Below the pieces are notes generated by a model, which saw only the letters and a list, made by a program, of their open reading frames with translations, was not told where the DNA came from and ran no database searches. A DNA stretch of 64,000 bases, from NCBI RefSeq assembly GCF_000429485.1, contig NZ_AUBY01000010.1:124001-188000 (forward strand). The letters run 5' to 3'. The position numbers and the translations under genes were made by a program. Shown here one piece after another: positions 28,075 to 37,921 of this stretch. Position 1 is the stretch's first letter. The number at the start of each line of letters is the position of its first letter. Source of the DNA: Aliagarivorans marinus DSM 23064. GTDB lineage: Bacteria > Pseudomonadota > Gammaproteobacteria > Enterobacterales > Celerinatantimonadaceae.

Positions 28075-28731
28075 ATGAGCCACGCACGTCTTGCAACACT
28101 CGCAACCGCCGCACTACTAAGCACCGTTTCAATATCCACCCTAGCTGATGAGCTGTATACCTTCGACAGTCCAACCCTTCGCCCCGTCGATGTAATGTAC
28201 GATTCGAACTTAACTTACCTCTACCCTGTCGATAAGTCCTCTGCTGAACAGTTCTGTAAAGAGAAGAACCCCAACTACAAGTTGGATAGCGGGTCTTTTA
28301 CTAACAGAGGTTATGGGGATGTGATGCTGCGCTATCGCGATGGCTTGTGGGAGTTAATGGCCAGTATTCCCACAGCGATTGTACCCGATATGGCAAGGCT
28401 CTCCTCGGTAACATGTCGACTCCCCGTTGAACCCCAACCGGTTGTAGAGAAAAAAGCATTCTACTATCCACAAGTAAAATGGTACGGCGTATCTCGGGTG
28501 AGTGGCCTGTTCTACTGCCGAATGAATGGGTACGAAAATTATCTCGTTTCAGAGAGCCTGTTCAAGTATCACCCTCCGATTTACGACCCTCAAGTGCCTA
28601 AAACCTACTTGAGTGTGTACCGTGGAAATTGGAACAACATCACGCTAGACGGCTGGAACCCTGAACTCGCAGAGGGTGAAAACGCCTACGAGATAACCAA
28701 ACTAATGTGCAGCCGCACCGTGTATAAATAA
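28075..28731 (+). CDS. Exported protein of unknown function (218 aa)
   Basis: The ATG at 28075 follows AAAAGGAA by 6 bases; the TTG two codons upstream is not preferred. The signal peptide is MSHARLATLATAALLSTVSI with likely cleavage after STLA. The mature part is rich in Tyr and has about four cysteines, suggesting a periplasmic or surface domain with disulfides. No family is recognised. It is preceded by two palindromes and followed by a terminator, so it is its own transcription unit. Confidence 0.7.
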   Translation: MSHARLATLATAALLSTVSISTLADELYTFDSPTLRPVDVMYDSNLTYLYPVDKSSAEQFCKEKNPNYKLDSGSFTNRGYGDVMLRYRDGLWELMASIPTAIVPDMARLSSVTCRLPVEPQPVVEKKAFYYPQVKWYGVSRVSGLFYCRMNGYENYLVSESLFKYHPPIYDPQVPKTYLSVYRGNWNNITLDGWNPELAEGENAYEITKLMCSRTVYK

Positions 28732-28738
28732 GCACAAA

Positions 28739-28768
28739 GCCCGCCCAGCCGGTTAGTGCTGAGCGGGC
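28739..28768 (+). terminator. Hairpin after the exported-protein gene
   Basis: GCCCGCCCAGC (28739-28749) pairs with GCTGAGCGGGC (28758-28768), interrupted by one C-A mismatch, 7 bases after the stop. The T-run is poor (CTTCTG). Confidence 0.55.
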
Positions 28769-28776
28769 CTTCTGAT

Positions 28777-28884
28777 TCATGCAGTCTGAAACGCCACCTT
28801 CCGAGAGCGCGCATCTTTTAGATTCTGGCCTGCTTTAGAAATTTCACCTTGAAGGAAGGTAGAGCCGATAGAAGAAATACTCAT
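28777..28884 (-). CDS. Short ORF encoding a 35-aa peptide
   Basis: The reverse strand has AAGGGGAGC, 5 bases, then ATG 28884, encoding MSISSIGSTFLQGEISKAGQ followed by a basic end, stop at 28777. The ribosome site is among the best in the window. The peptide is amphipathic and basic, with no family known to me. It converges on the terminator of the exported-protein gene. Upstream (28885-29168) is a promoter-length AT-rich stretch with nothing else I can name. Confidence 0.45.
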   Translation of the reverse strand: MSISSIGSTFLQGEISKAGQNLKDARSRKVAFQTA

Positions 28885-29168
28885 AAGAGCTCCCCTTAAT
28901 ATTGTTCTTTGTCACTAAAGCTTCTGTTTTACTGCCCCAAACAGGGTCAACAGGCCAAGCTCAACTAGGCGTTATACGTGCGACTTCCCTCTTCAACCCG
29001 CTCTAGCTCTTGCATCCTCCCGACAATTCAAAATTGCTAAAAATCCTTATCAATCAACACTATAAATTTCATGCGTCAGTTTTCTTTACTTTCCCATCAG
29101 TCAATAAATAAATATAACAGTAATGCTACAGGGATGTATTTGGCACGTAGATATCAAGGACTGAAACA

Positions 29169-30281
29169 ATGAAAAGACTAATTATTCTGTTCGGGATGAT
29201 CAGCTTTGGAGCGGAAGCTTCTAGCCTCACTCTTGAGCTCAGCGAAGTAACCAAAGGAATTCTAACCAGCCATTGCAAAACTCTCGAGGATGAAGCAACA
29301 AAAGCATGCACTAACCTAGACAGTTTGGCAAACAACACGCTTTCTATCGATTGTAAGATAGACACAACACAAACTCAGAGTTTAGATACATCTGAAGCCC
29401 AAAGCCTGATTAGTGTTATTGATACTGCAAATCGAAGGGCAGCACACCGATTAGCTGAATGTGTGAACCTTGCTGAAGTAAAAAGTGAAATCGCCAGTGA
29501 AAAAGGAGAGCTATACCGAGAGCTACTATCTTTAGCGGAAGGGAAAACCGTACATACAAGTAAATGGATAAGTACGTTTGAAATAGGCTATCAGCTGGGT
29601 GTCGGATACGATAAAGACGGAAAATCGACAGGTTTAACCGAGTCCTCTCCGACGGCTAATCTGCGAATTAATGGCCGTTGGACGCCAGCAACAATCTTCA
29701 GAAGTATCAACACCGAAGTTGGCGTTGCATTTGGCTCAGCATCTACCACCACTGGTGCAACTGAGGAAGGGGGATCTGATAGTGAAGGTAATCAAATGCC
29801 TTCTGGTTTTAATGACGTAAGCGACACAGTAGATTTTGGCTTCAAGGCGGTATTTGTGCCAAGCGGAATCTGGTCAAAGTGGTTGGCTAGTGACAACCTA
29901 GACTCTAGCTTGGGTATTTCTACGGTAGTTGGCTTTAGAAGTAGAGAGGAAGCAACCGATGGAAATGAGCTTACCCACTATTTGGGGGCTGGCTTTGAGT
30001 ACAATTATTATGGCCGAGATCTCTCTAGACATAGCCCAACAAAAAATGCTCTTCCGAAGGGACGATTGAGCGTTCTGTACCTGAAAGCAGAGGAATGGGG
30101 CGCAAGAGAAGATGCGGATGTATTATCTCTTAGAGGATTTTATCAAATAGTGGAAGGACGTCCTTTCTTACTAGGTTTTCACGCTGAATTCGGCCCTGGA
30201 GAAAGTGATGATTACTCAATCCGTTTTAGCGTTCGCCAAGAGACCTCCAAACTATTAGATTTCTTTGGTTTGACGGGCTAG
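29169..30281 (+). CDS. Exported protein, possible outer-membrane beta-barrel (370 aa)
   Basis: AAGGA lies 7 bases before the ATG. The signal peptide is MKRLIILFGMISFGAEA. Residues 20-120 are helical with four Cys. From about 125 to the C-terminus the sequence alternates hydrophobic and polar residues with aromatic ends (FEIGYQLGVGYD, LGAGFEYNYYG, LLGFHAEFGPG). This is typical of a beta-barrel. The last residues (DFFGLTG) lack the usual terminal Phe. Function unknown. Confidence 0.6.
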   Translation: MKRLIILFGMISFGAEASSLTLELSEVTKGILTSHCKTLEDEATKACTNLDSLANNTLSIDCKIDTTQTQSLDTSEAQSLISVIDTANRRAAHRLAECVNLAEVKSEIASEKGELYRELLSLAEGKTVHTSKWISTFEIGYQLGVGYDKDGKSTGLTESSPTANLRINGRWTPATIFRSINTEVGVAFGSASTTTGATEEGGSDSEGNQMPSGFNDVSDTVDFGFKAVFVPSGIWSKWLASDNLDSSLGISTVVGFRSREEATDGNELTHYLGAGFEYNYYGRDLSRHSPTKNALPKGRLSVLYLKAEEWGAREDADVLSLRGFYQIVEGRPFLLGFHAEFGPGESDDYSIRFSVRQETSKLLDFFGLTG

Positions 30282-30297
30282 AGCAGTTAGCTCACTG

Positions 30298-30325
30298 CGC
30301 CTCAACTCATTTCAGAGTTGAGGCG
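30298..30325. terminator. Hairpin between convergent genes
   Basis: CGCCTCAACTC (30298-30308) and GAGTTGAGGCG (30315-30325) form a perfect 11-bp stem with a 6-base loop. It lies between the rightward exported-protein gene and the leftward ald gene, so it can serve both. It lacks a T-run. Confidence 0.55.
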
Positions 30326-30339
30326 TGATCAAGCAACCA

Positions 30340-31461
30340 TTACGCCGCTTTCAACGCCGCCAATGGATCCAAGAAGTTCTTAGCTTGGCTCTCGCCCACG
30401 CTTTGGTTAGTTAGCTGACCATGCATCACATTCAGGCCTGCCAACAGATGTGGATTAGCCAGTAGCGCTTGCTTGTAACCCAAGTTCGCTAGCTGCAATA
30501 CATACGGCAGGGTCGCGTTGTTCAGGGCGAAAGTTGAGGTGCGAGCAACTGCGCCCGGCATGTTGGCCACGCAGTAGTGAACCACGTCATCGACGATGTA
30601 AGTCGGTTCTGCGTGGGTGGTGGCTTTCGAGGTGGCGAAGCAGCCGCCTTGGTCAATCGCCACATCAACTACTGCAGAACCAGCCTTCATCGCTTTGATC
30701 ATCTCGGCAGTAACCAACTTCGGCGCGGCAGCGCCGGGGATCAGTACCCCACCAATCACCAGGTCGGCTTCAAGTACCGAAGCTTCCAGGTTGTACTGGT
30801 TGGAGAATACCGTCTTCACCTGACCGCCGAACTCGCTATCCAGCGCGCGCAGGGTGTCGATGTTGTTATCCAAAATAGTCACGTCGGCGCGCAGGCCCGC
30901 AGCCATTTGTGCGGCGTTCTTACCGACCACGCCGCCACCGATAATGGTGATCTTGGCCGGCTCTACGCCACTTACGCCGCCCAGCAGCATGCCCAGACCG
31001 CCATTGGCTTTTTCCAAACAATGGGCGCCAGCCTGTATCGCCATACGACCTGCAACCTCTGACATCGGCGCCAACAGCGGCAGCGAGCCGTTAGCGGCTG
31101 TTACGGTTTCGTAGGCAACACAGACCGCGCCGCTACCCAATAGGTCGTCGGTTTGCGGCACATCGGGGGCAAGGTGCAGGTAAGTGAACAGCAACTGGTC
31201 TTCACGCAGCAGGGCGCGCTCTTCAGCCAGTGGCTCTTTCACTTTCACTACCATCTCGGCTTGGGCGAACACATCCACCGCTGAGCCAACGATGCTGGCA
31301 CCGGCTTTGATGTAGTCGTCGTCGCTGATGCCAATGCCTACACCGGCACCGCTTTGGATCAGCACGCTGTGGCCATGTTTTACCAACTCTTGAACAGAGG
31401 CTGGTACCAAACCAACCCGATACTCGTGGACTTTAATCTCGCTAGGTACGCCAATAATCAT
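30340..31461 (-). CDS. ald: Alanine dehydrogenase
   Basis: The product has 373 residues and the typical start MIIGVPSEIKVHEYRVGLVP. The NAD-binding Rossmann motif is IIGGGVVGKNAAQMAAG near 170. The catalytic Lys/His region is present (VKVKEPL, FTYLHLAPD). AAGGAG precedes the ATG. It oxidises L-alanine to pyruvate and ammonia with NAD. In taurine users that employ taurine:pyruvate aminotransferase, Ald regenerates the pyruvate acceptor, and tpa is present at 58890. Here ald is a single gene followed 57 bp upstream by the SDR gene on the same strand. Confidence 0.95.
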   Translation of the reverse strand: MIIGVPSEIKVHEYRVGLVPASVQELVKHGHSVLIQSGAGVGIGISDDDYIKAGASIVGSAVDVFAQAEMVVKVKEPLAEERALLREDQLLFTYLHLAPDVPQTDDLLGSGAVCVAYETVTAANGSLPLLAPMSEVAGRMAIQAGAHCLEKANGGLGMLLGGVSGVEPAKITIIGGGVVGKNAAQMAAGLRADVTILDNNIDTLRALDSEFGGQVKTVFSNQYNLEASVLEADLVIGGVLIPGAAAPKLVTAEMIKAMKAGSAVVDVAIDQGGCFATSKATTHAEPTYIVDDVVHYCVANMPGAVARTSTFALNNATLPYVLQLANLGYKQALLANPHLLAGLNVMHGQLTNQSVGESQAKNFLDPLAALKAA

Positions 31462-31517
31462 GTTTCACTCCTTAAATACAGATATTCGCTTAAATCGTTG
31501 CTTGATTCGCTTGTGGC

Positions 31518-32330
<813 letters not shown>

Positions 32331-32554
32331 TTAGCTTTGTCTGCAATAGCGAAGTGCTACCGAATAATCCTTTGGGCTAAGCGCCAATCCATCGCGCTAT
32401 TAACTAGTGTGTTTAGAATAGAAATGATCTTTGTCTGGGTTTAGTGCCAGATGGCTGAAGCTGTTAGGCCAGTCTGTGTGTGAAGGGGATTTCGAAGAGA
32501 AGATGGTAGGAAACGCTTTGCATTCCAGTTGGATTCAAGCGCTCATGAATCCGG

Positions 32555-33058
32555 CTAGCAACGTCCTTGGATTGAGAAGGAGAGCAGCCCCTCAGCATCG
32601 TATAGGCGGGTAGCGCATGAGTGCATGCCCAGCTTGTTTAGTAGTCTCAGCGAGGCCTGATTCTCGGCGACTGCCACGCCGTAAATTGTGCTGAGTAGCT
32701 CGCTGGAAAAAGTGAAATTGAGTACTGCTTGCGCGGCCTCAAAGGCGTAACCAGCACCTTGATAATGCTCCAGCAAGCCGTAGCGAATATCGCTGAAAGC
32801 CGTATCGGTGATTTCCTCGACCCCGGCATATCCAATCTTCACACTGGGATCACTGGCAAGAGAAACGATAAACGTGCCATAGCCCTTGCTCCAATGCTTT
32901 ATCCGATTGGCGAGATACCGATTGATGTACTCCGCGCCAAACGGCTTCCCGCCGGGTAGATATCGGGTGGTAACTGGGCAGGTGAGTAACGCGGTGAAAA
33001 TGTCTAAGTCGTGTTCACCTACCGGGCGTAACACCAGCCTCTCGGTCTCGATGATCAC
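32555..33058 (-). CDS. GNAT acetyltransferase, RimJ/RimL type
   Basis: The product has 167 residues. It starts MIIETERLVLRPVGEHDLDI, the classic opening of RimJ/RimL-like N-acetyltransferases. The acetyl-CoA loop lies around YQGAGYAFEAAQAVLNFTF, and the C-terminal NQASLRLLNKLGM is conserved in the family. The target (ribosomal protein, peptide or small amine) is unknown. It is a single gene; the 275 bp to the SDR gene holds nothing I can name. Confidence 0.85.
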   Translation of the reverse strand: MIIETERLVLRPVGEHDLDIFTALLTCPVTTRYLPGGKPFGAEYINRYLANRIKHWSKGYGTFIVSLASDPSVKIGYAGVEEITDTAFSDIRYGLLEHYQGAGYAFEAAQAVLNFTFSSELLSTIYGVAVAENQASLRLLNKLGMHSCATRLYDAEGLLSFSIQGRC

Positions 33059-33215
33059 AGTATTACCAATCGCATAATGGGATAGTTATACCCGCAAGCT
33101 TCCCCTCTAAGCATCTAAAATACAAGAGAAAATAGCCACAGGGTGAGTTTACTTTAGCGAAGGAACACAAACGAATCGCGCCCGATAGACAACGTCAGGC
33201 GCGACTGGCAGTAAC

Positions 33216-34511
33216 TTAATGATTGTCGGTCAGATTCATCACGGTTTCCGAGACGTTTTCAGCACCTTTGTGGATCTCGTCCATCACCACCGAGACTTCC
33301 GAGATCTTATCGCTGCCTTGCTGAGAGATATCGGCTACCTCGGCCATTAAGTTAGTCACAGATACCGTCAGCGCTTGGTTTTCGTTCACCACATCGGTTA
33401 TCTCCGAGGTGGAGTCGGCGGTGCGCGATGCCAATTGCCTAACCTCATCGGCCACCACTGCAAAGCCGCGCCCCTGATCCCCTGCCCGCGCCGCTTCAAT
33501 AGCCGCATTCAGGGCCAGCAGGTTGGTCTGCTCGGCAATGCCTTTAATGGTCGAGACGATCTGTTCGATGCTTTTAGAGCGCTCATTTAAGGTTTGCACC
33601 TTGGTGACGGTCTCTTGTACTTGCCGCGAGATGTTTTGCGACACCTCAACCGAGTCCGCCAGCAAGTTAGCCCCTTGCTTAGCGATTTGCGCAGTTTCTA
33701 CCGAGGTACTGTGGGCAATCTCCGAAGCCTCGGCAATGGCGCGGTTCTTTTCGACCTCCTCGGTGATATCCGAGGCAAACTTGATCACCTTGTGCACCTT
33801 GCCGTGCTCGTCGTAAACCGGGTTGTAGGTTGCCTCAATCCAGACATTGCTGCCACTGGCGCTTTTGCGTAGGAACTGGCCTGATTTGATCTCGCCGTTA
33901 CCCAGCTCTTGCCAGAAGTTTGGATTCTGTTGGTAGAAGTCATCGAAACAGAAGATGCGATGGTGCTTGCCTACCACCTCGCTGGCCGAGTAACCCAGCG
34001 TCGACAGAAAGTTTTGATTGGCCTGAATAATGTTGCCGCTCACATCAAACTCAATCACCGCCATGGATTTGTCCAAGGCGTCGAGAATGGCTTTCTGAGT
34101 GCGTTCTTGCTCGAAGATCTGGGTGACGTCGTTGGCAATCTTCATGGCACCGGTCACTTCACCCTGTTCATTTCTGATGGGGAAGTAGGTCGCGTCCAAC
34201 ATGATCTTGTTGCCTTGCTTACCGAAACGCTCGAAGGTGCCCGCCTGCTGTTTTCCTGCTGCAATATCCCGCCAAAACAGGCTGTACTCAGCGCTGTTTG
34301 CGTAGCGCTTATCGCAGAAGATCCGATGATGCTGACCCTTAATCTCGTCTCTGCGGTAGCCCACGCACTGCAAGAACAAGTCGCTGGCATCGACGATGGT
34401 GCCATCGGGCTTGAACTCAATCATGGCGAGGCTGTGGTTCATGGCGACCAGAACATTGTCGCCGTGGGTGTTAGGCAGGTTTTCCGCTGACTTCTTTCCA
34501 AACATGAACAT
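33216..34511 (-). CDS. Soluble PAS-PAS chemoreceptor, BdlA-like
   Basis: The ATG at 34511 ([14 protein letters not shown]) gives 431 residues; a GTG at 34526 is also possible. Two PAS domains with [15 protein letters not shown] and [15 protein letters not shown] are followed by the MCP signalling hairpin with the conserved tip [21 protein letters not shown]. There is no transmembrane segment. This is the build of BdlA of Pseudomonas, which controls biofilm dispersal, and of Aer-like redox sensors. The paired HHRIFC motifs point to a haem- or flavin-type PAS. It is a single gene. Confidence 0.85.
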   Translation of the reverse strand: MFMFGKKSAENLPNTHGDNVLVAMNHSLAMIEFKPDGTIVDASDLFLQCVGYRRDEIKGQHHRIFCDKRYANSAEYSLFWRDIAAGKQQAGTFERFGKQGNKIMLDATYFPIRNEQGEVTGAMKIANDVTQIFEQERTQKAILDALDKSMAVIEFDVSGNIIQANQNFLSTLGYSASEVVGKHHRIFCFDDFYQQNPNFWQELGNGEIKSGQFLRKSASGSNVWIEATYNPVYDEHGKVHKVIKFASDITEEVEKNRAIAEASEIAHSTSVETAQIAKQGANLLADSVEVSQNISRQVQETVTKVQTLNERSKSIEQIVSTIKGIAEQTNLLALNAAIEAARAGDQGRGFAVVADEVRQLASRTADSTSEITDVVNENQALTVSVTNLMAEVADISQQGSDKISEVSVVMDEIHKGAENVSETVMNLTDNH

Positions 34512-34782
34512 GGCTTTGTCGCTCACTCACACATTCTGACAAGAACAATATCTGGTCAGCGTAGACAGTAATCCCTGAGTTTTCACCGCGATTAGTGACG
34601 GAGTGGAGCTAGGTCGCCCTCACTCCGGGAGTGATGATGGAATATGTGGCAAAGCGCGCAATTTGAGCTTTGGCTCTAACTAGCACGGTAGAATACTGCA
34701 GCGACAGGTACGTTCCTCGTGGGCAGCAATCGAGCAAACTCATCCTCCAACATGCAGACACCACCCACCGCAAGCTCGCAAT

Positions 34783-34812
34783 AAATAAAAGCCACTCCCT
34801 AGGAAGTGGCTT
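34783..34812 (-). terminator. Terminator of the ABC-F gene
   Basis: AAGCCACT (34789-34796) and AGTGGCTT (34805-34812) form a perfect 8-bp stem. On the leftward transcript it is followed by TTATTTATT. It lies 15 bp after the ABC-F stop. The remaining 34512-34782 between this and the chemoreceptor holds no gene I can support. Confidence 0.7.
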
Positions 34813-34827
34813 CACTAACTAGCCGAG

Positions 34828-36579
34828 TTAGACAAGCTCCAGCTTAAGGTAGAGCTGTTCAATCTCAGTACGCCATTGCTGCTGTAGCTTGGGCTTTTGA
34901 TGCTTCGGTTTACGACGTAGCTCAGCCTCTAAGGCTGCCTCCAGCTCCACCAAGCGTTGTAGTAGCAGCTCCTCTGGGCTGTTGCGTACAGGCTGTGTTG
35001 CAGTTACTGGAGCCGGTTCGCCTGAAGCGTGCAGTGCAGCTTGCTCTGACCCGCTGGCCTCAAAGTCTAACTCAGCGTAGAGCTGTTCGATGTCATGCCA
35101 TTCGCTTAGCTCGCCATGGTTGACCAACCAAAAACGATTACAGCTCTGTTCGATAAGCTCGCGGTCGTGGGTAACCAGCAGTACCCCACCGGCGAACTGA
35201 TTCAGCGCCTCGGCCAGCTCAGCCTTGCCATCCAAGTCCAAGTGGTTGGTTGGCTCGTCGAGCAGCAACAGATGATAGTTGGCCAATGACAGGCCGACCA
35301 TCAATAGGCGCGAGCGCTCGCCGCCACTTAGCTCACGTACCCGCTGGGAGTGGCGTACAAAGGCAAAACCTGCGCTGATAAGCGCCATCTTGCGTTGCTC
35401 TTGGCTTAAGTCACTGAACACTGCTAAGGCGTCGATCAGCGTTTCATCGTCGCTTAGCTGTTTCAGCGATTGGTCGTAAAAGCCTACGCGAGCGCGCGGG
35501 TGACACTGAATCGCATAGCCCGGCGCTGAGGGCTGGCGGACGCTATGCCATAGCATCCGCAGCAAGGACGACTTACCGCAGCCGTTGCTACCGATGATGG
35601 CAACCCGCTCACCGCTTTTTATCTGTTGCGCGATAACCTGAAACAGAGAGGGCGCTTCAGGCGCAGGGGTAACGCTAAGGCTCGACAACTGCAGCAGCCG
35701 GTTCGCCTTCATCGCTTCACCGTGCAAGCGCAGCTTCCACGGCGTCGCAGCGACTAACTCGGTTTGCGCATCCTTTAAGCGCTCCAGTCGTTTTTCCATA
35801 TTCTTGGCTTTGCGCGAGAGATCTTCGTTGTCGTAGACCCGCCCCCAGGTGGCGAGGCGCTTGGCGCTTTTCTCGACCCGGTCGATCTCTTTTTGCTCCA
35901 CCAAGTGGCGCTTAAGCTCATCGTCATTCATTTGCTCTAACGCTTGCAGTGCCTCAGAGCAAGGCATGCCAAAGCTACATAGGGTGTGGTTGCGCACCAC
36001 CCAAGTACAGTTGGTCACCTTGTCGAGCAGCCGTTTATCGTGGGAGACCAGCACAAAGCTGCCCTTCCAGGTTAACAGGAAGCGCTCCAGCCACAGTAAA
36101 GTAGGCAGGTCCAGGTGGTTGCTGGGCTCATCGAGTAACAGCAGATCCGGTTGGCTAATCAGCGCACGCGCCAACAGCAAACGGGTATGTTGTCCACCGC
36201 TCAGACTGCCCGCCGAGAGAGACCAGTCATCAAGGGTGAATCCCATGTCCGATAACACACACTCGGCTCGCCATTGCTCGGTCAAGCGCTGATCTTCGGG
36301 GAGCTTGTCCAGCACCGCTTGCAGCATGGTGAGGGGCTCTAAGCTGTTTGGCAGGTGCTGCTCCACCCGCTCCATCAAGCAATGGCTGGCAAGGGTGACT
36401 TCTCCAGATTGCGGTTCCAGCGAACCGAATAGCAGGTGTAATAAGGTGCTTTTTCCGCATCCGTTGTGGCCAACCAGCCCGATGCGGTCACCTTTTTTAA
36501 GGGTGAAAGAAACGGCTTCGAACAACGGGGTTGAAGTGGTGTGATAGTGAATAGATTGTGCAGATAGTAAAGTGCTCAT
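34828..36579 (-). CDS. ABC-F ATPase, ribosome-associated (possible antibiotic-resistance type)
   Basis: The product has 583 residues with two ABC domains and no membrane segments. Walker A motifs are GHNGCGKST near 36 and GSNGCGKSS near 326; signatures are SLSGGQHTRLLLAR and ELSGGERSRLLMVG; Walker B motifs are LLLLDEPSNHLDL and LLLLDEPTNHLDL. The DEPxNHLD motif is diagnostic of ABC-F. A linker (about 215-285) and a basic C-terminal extension (KPKHQKPKLQQQW) are present. Such proteins act on the ribosomal E site, as Uup/Ettas or as drug-protection factors. The inducible-looking leader (36580-36779) favours drug protection. Confidence 0.9.
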   Translation of the reverse strand: MSTLLSAQSIHYHTTSTPLFEAVSFTLKKGDRIGLVGHNGCGKSTLLHLLFGSLEPQSGEVTLASHCLMERVEQHLPNSLEPLTMLQAVLDKLPEDQRLTEQWRAECVLSDMGFTLDDWSLSAGSLSGGQHTRLLLARALISQPDLLLLDEPSNHLDLPTLLWLERFLLTWKGSFVLVSHDKRLLDKVTNCTWVVRNHTLCSFGMPCSEALQALEQMNDDELKRHLVEQKEIDRVEKSAKRLATWGRVYDNEDLSRKAKNMEKRLERLKDAQTELVAATPWKLRLHGEAMKANRLLQLSSLSVTPAPEAPSLFQVIAQQIKSGERVAIIGSNGCGKSSLLRMLWHSVRQPSAPGYAIQCHPRARVGFYDQSLKQLSDDETLIDALAVFSDLSQEQRKMALISAGFAFVRHSQRVRELSGGERSRLLMVGLSLANYHLLLLDEPTNHLDLDGKAELAEALNQFAGGVLLVTHDRELIEQSCNRFWLVNHGELSEWHDIEQLYAELDFEASGSEQAALHASGEPAPVTATQPVRNSPEELLLQRLVELEAALEAELRRKPKHQKPKLQQQWRTEIEQLYLKLELV

Positions 36580-36698
36580 GGCTTACTCAAGTTTTTGTGG
36601 TGCAGGGGCACCGTTCGTCAAAAATGCTGACGACAACCTAGTAAGCTAGAGGGAAGAGACTCTAGTCTGTATTAATGGATTCTTCGCTCAAGCAGAGG
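36580..36698 (-). promoter_or_regulatory. Attenuation-type leader of the ABC-F gene
   Basis: Between the leader-peptide stop and the ABC-F start the transcript has GCTTACT (36646-36640), exactly complementary to AGTAAGC (36586-36580), which overlaps the ABC-F ribosome site. Two local hairpins lie between: CGTCA/TGACG around 36615-36632 and GGTGC/GCACC around 36599-36612. This allows a closed form hiding the ribosome site and an alternative form if a ribosome stalls on the leader peptide. Confidence 0.55.
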
Positions 36699-36779
36699 TT
36701 ATCGCAGCACGATACCGGCAAAACTTGAGCAAGGCGCGTAACCAAAAAATTGTGAGAAATAGAATTCACACAAAGACAT
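36699..36779 (-). CDS. Leader peptide of the ABC-F gene (26 aa)
   Basis: A strong AAAGGAGG, 6 bases, then ATG 36779 opens a 26-codon frame encoding MSLCEFYFSQFFGYAPCSSF then AGIVLR, ending TAA at 36699. It lies 120 bp upstream of the ABC-F start on the same strand. A short, aromatic-rich peptide with a far better ribosome site than the main gene is the hallmark of translation-attenuation leaders of ribosome-protection genes. No homologue is known to me. Confidence 0.65.
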   Translation of the reverse strand: MSLCEFYFSQFFGYAPCSSFAGIVLR

Positions 36780-36880
36780 GGGGTACCTCCTTTATTTAGT
36801 TTGATGAATGTAGGTGGGCAATCTTAGCAGTTGCCCAGTAAATAACCATAGGTTCGTTGGGTGATTACCCTGAATATGAA

Positions 36881-37234
36881 CTAGGCGCTGGCACGAAAGT
36901 ACCACCATACCAACGGCAGCAGAATAACTAACTCGATTCCCACGTTAATCCATTGCTTAACCACCGGGCCATCGAGCATGATGCCAATCAGCCTTGCCAC
37001 CAACAGGCCAAACAACAGCGACGCGCCAGTGGCGGCAATGGTTGCGCCCCAAGGCTGCAGCTGATGGTGGAACATCAGCAGCGTCCCAACACCGATGAGT
37101 AGGCCCCACCAAATCCGCCGCTCGGTGGCTTGAAAGGTATCGCTGGGAATGGGCTTGTTGCTGACAAGCTCGGGATTCCACGCTAATACAACGCCCGCCA
37201 CAATTAATAAAACACCGATGATTTTGGCCAGCAT
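36881..37234 (-). CDS. Small membrane protein, DUF4345-like (117 aa)
   Basis: Four hydrophobic segments are visible: residues 3-19, 43-57, 67-85 and 98-113. The layout resembles the DUF4345 family of small four-helix membrane proteins; I am not sure of the family number. An AGGAG lies just before the ATG. It is a single gene between the ABC-F unit and an acetyltransferase, with no functional hint. Confidence 0.65.
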   Translation of the reverse strand: MLAKIIGVLLIVAGVVLAWNPELVSNKPIPSDTFQATERRIWWGLLIGVGTLLMFHHQLQPWGATIAATGASLLFGLLVARLIGIMLDGPVVKQWINVGIELVILLPLVWWYFRASA

Positions 37235-37391
37235 ATTGAACTCCTATGAAAGTACCCCCTCAAGAATAGCCGCTGGTGTGCAGCGTGGAGCCGCAACCAC
37301 TAAGTGGCTTATTGATTAAGGAGTGTTGACCTGTCTATAACTCCATAGTTTAGGATGGGTGATATCTAGCAAAATATTGAGAAGACTCCGC

Positions 37392-37901
37392 ATGCAAATT
37401 CGTCATGAAGCCCCAGCCGACATCGATGCCATCCGCGCATTAACCTATGCCGCGTTTAAGGGCCATCCCCATCATGAACCCGGCGCCGAGCCCACCGAGC
37501 ATCTGATCGTAGACAAACTGCGTGAGGCCGGTGCGCTTAGCCTGTCACTAGTGGCCGAAGTTGATGGCAAGATAGTCGGCCATATCGCCCTGTCTCCAGT
37601 GAAGATTGGTGAGGCCGAAGTCGAGCAAGGCTGGTTTGGTCTTGGCCCGGTATCGGTGCTACCTGCTAAGCAAGGGAAAGGCGTGGGATCGCTGCTCATC
37701 CGCCAAGCGCTGGAAATGATGCAGCAACGAGGCGCGGAAGGCTTGGTGGTGATGGGAGACCCAAGCTACTACGGACGATTTGGCTTTAAGCACGATGACA
37801 CCATTGTCTTCCCGGGTATCCCTCAGGATTACTTTATGGCGCTTGCGATGAGCAGCCGCAAGCCTAGTGGCGACGTAAGCTACCACCCCGCATTCTACTA
37901 A
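37392..37901 (+). CDS. GNAT acetyltransferase, YhbS-like
   Basis: The ATG at 37392 (MQIRHEAPADIDAIRAL) has GAGAAGAC upstream; 169 residues. An ATG at 37359 is rejected. The acetyl-CoA signature is LPAKQGKGVGSLLIRQALE near 96. The later segment LVVMGDPSYYGRFGFK is typical of the YhbS/putative N-acetyltransferase group. The substrate is unknown. It converges with the tauR gene, 20 bp between stops. Confidence 0.87.
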   Translation: MQIRHEAPADIDAIRALTYAAFKGHPHHEPGAEPTEHLIVDKLREAGALSLSLVAEVDGKIVGHIALSPVKIGEAEVEQGWFGLGPVSVLPAKQGKGVGSLLIRQALEMMQQRGAEGLVVMGDPSYYGRFGFKHDDTIVFPGIPQDYFMALAMSSRKPSGDVSYHPAFY

Positions 37902-37921
37902 GGCTTAGCCGCCCAATCTCC

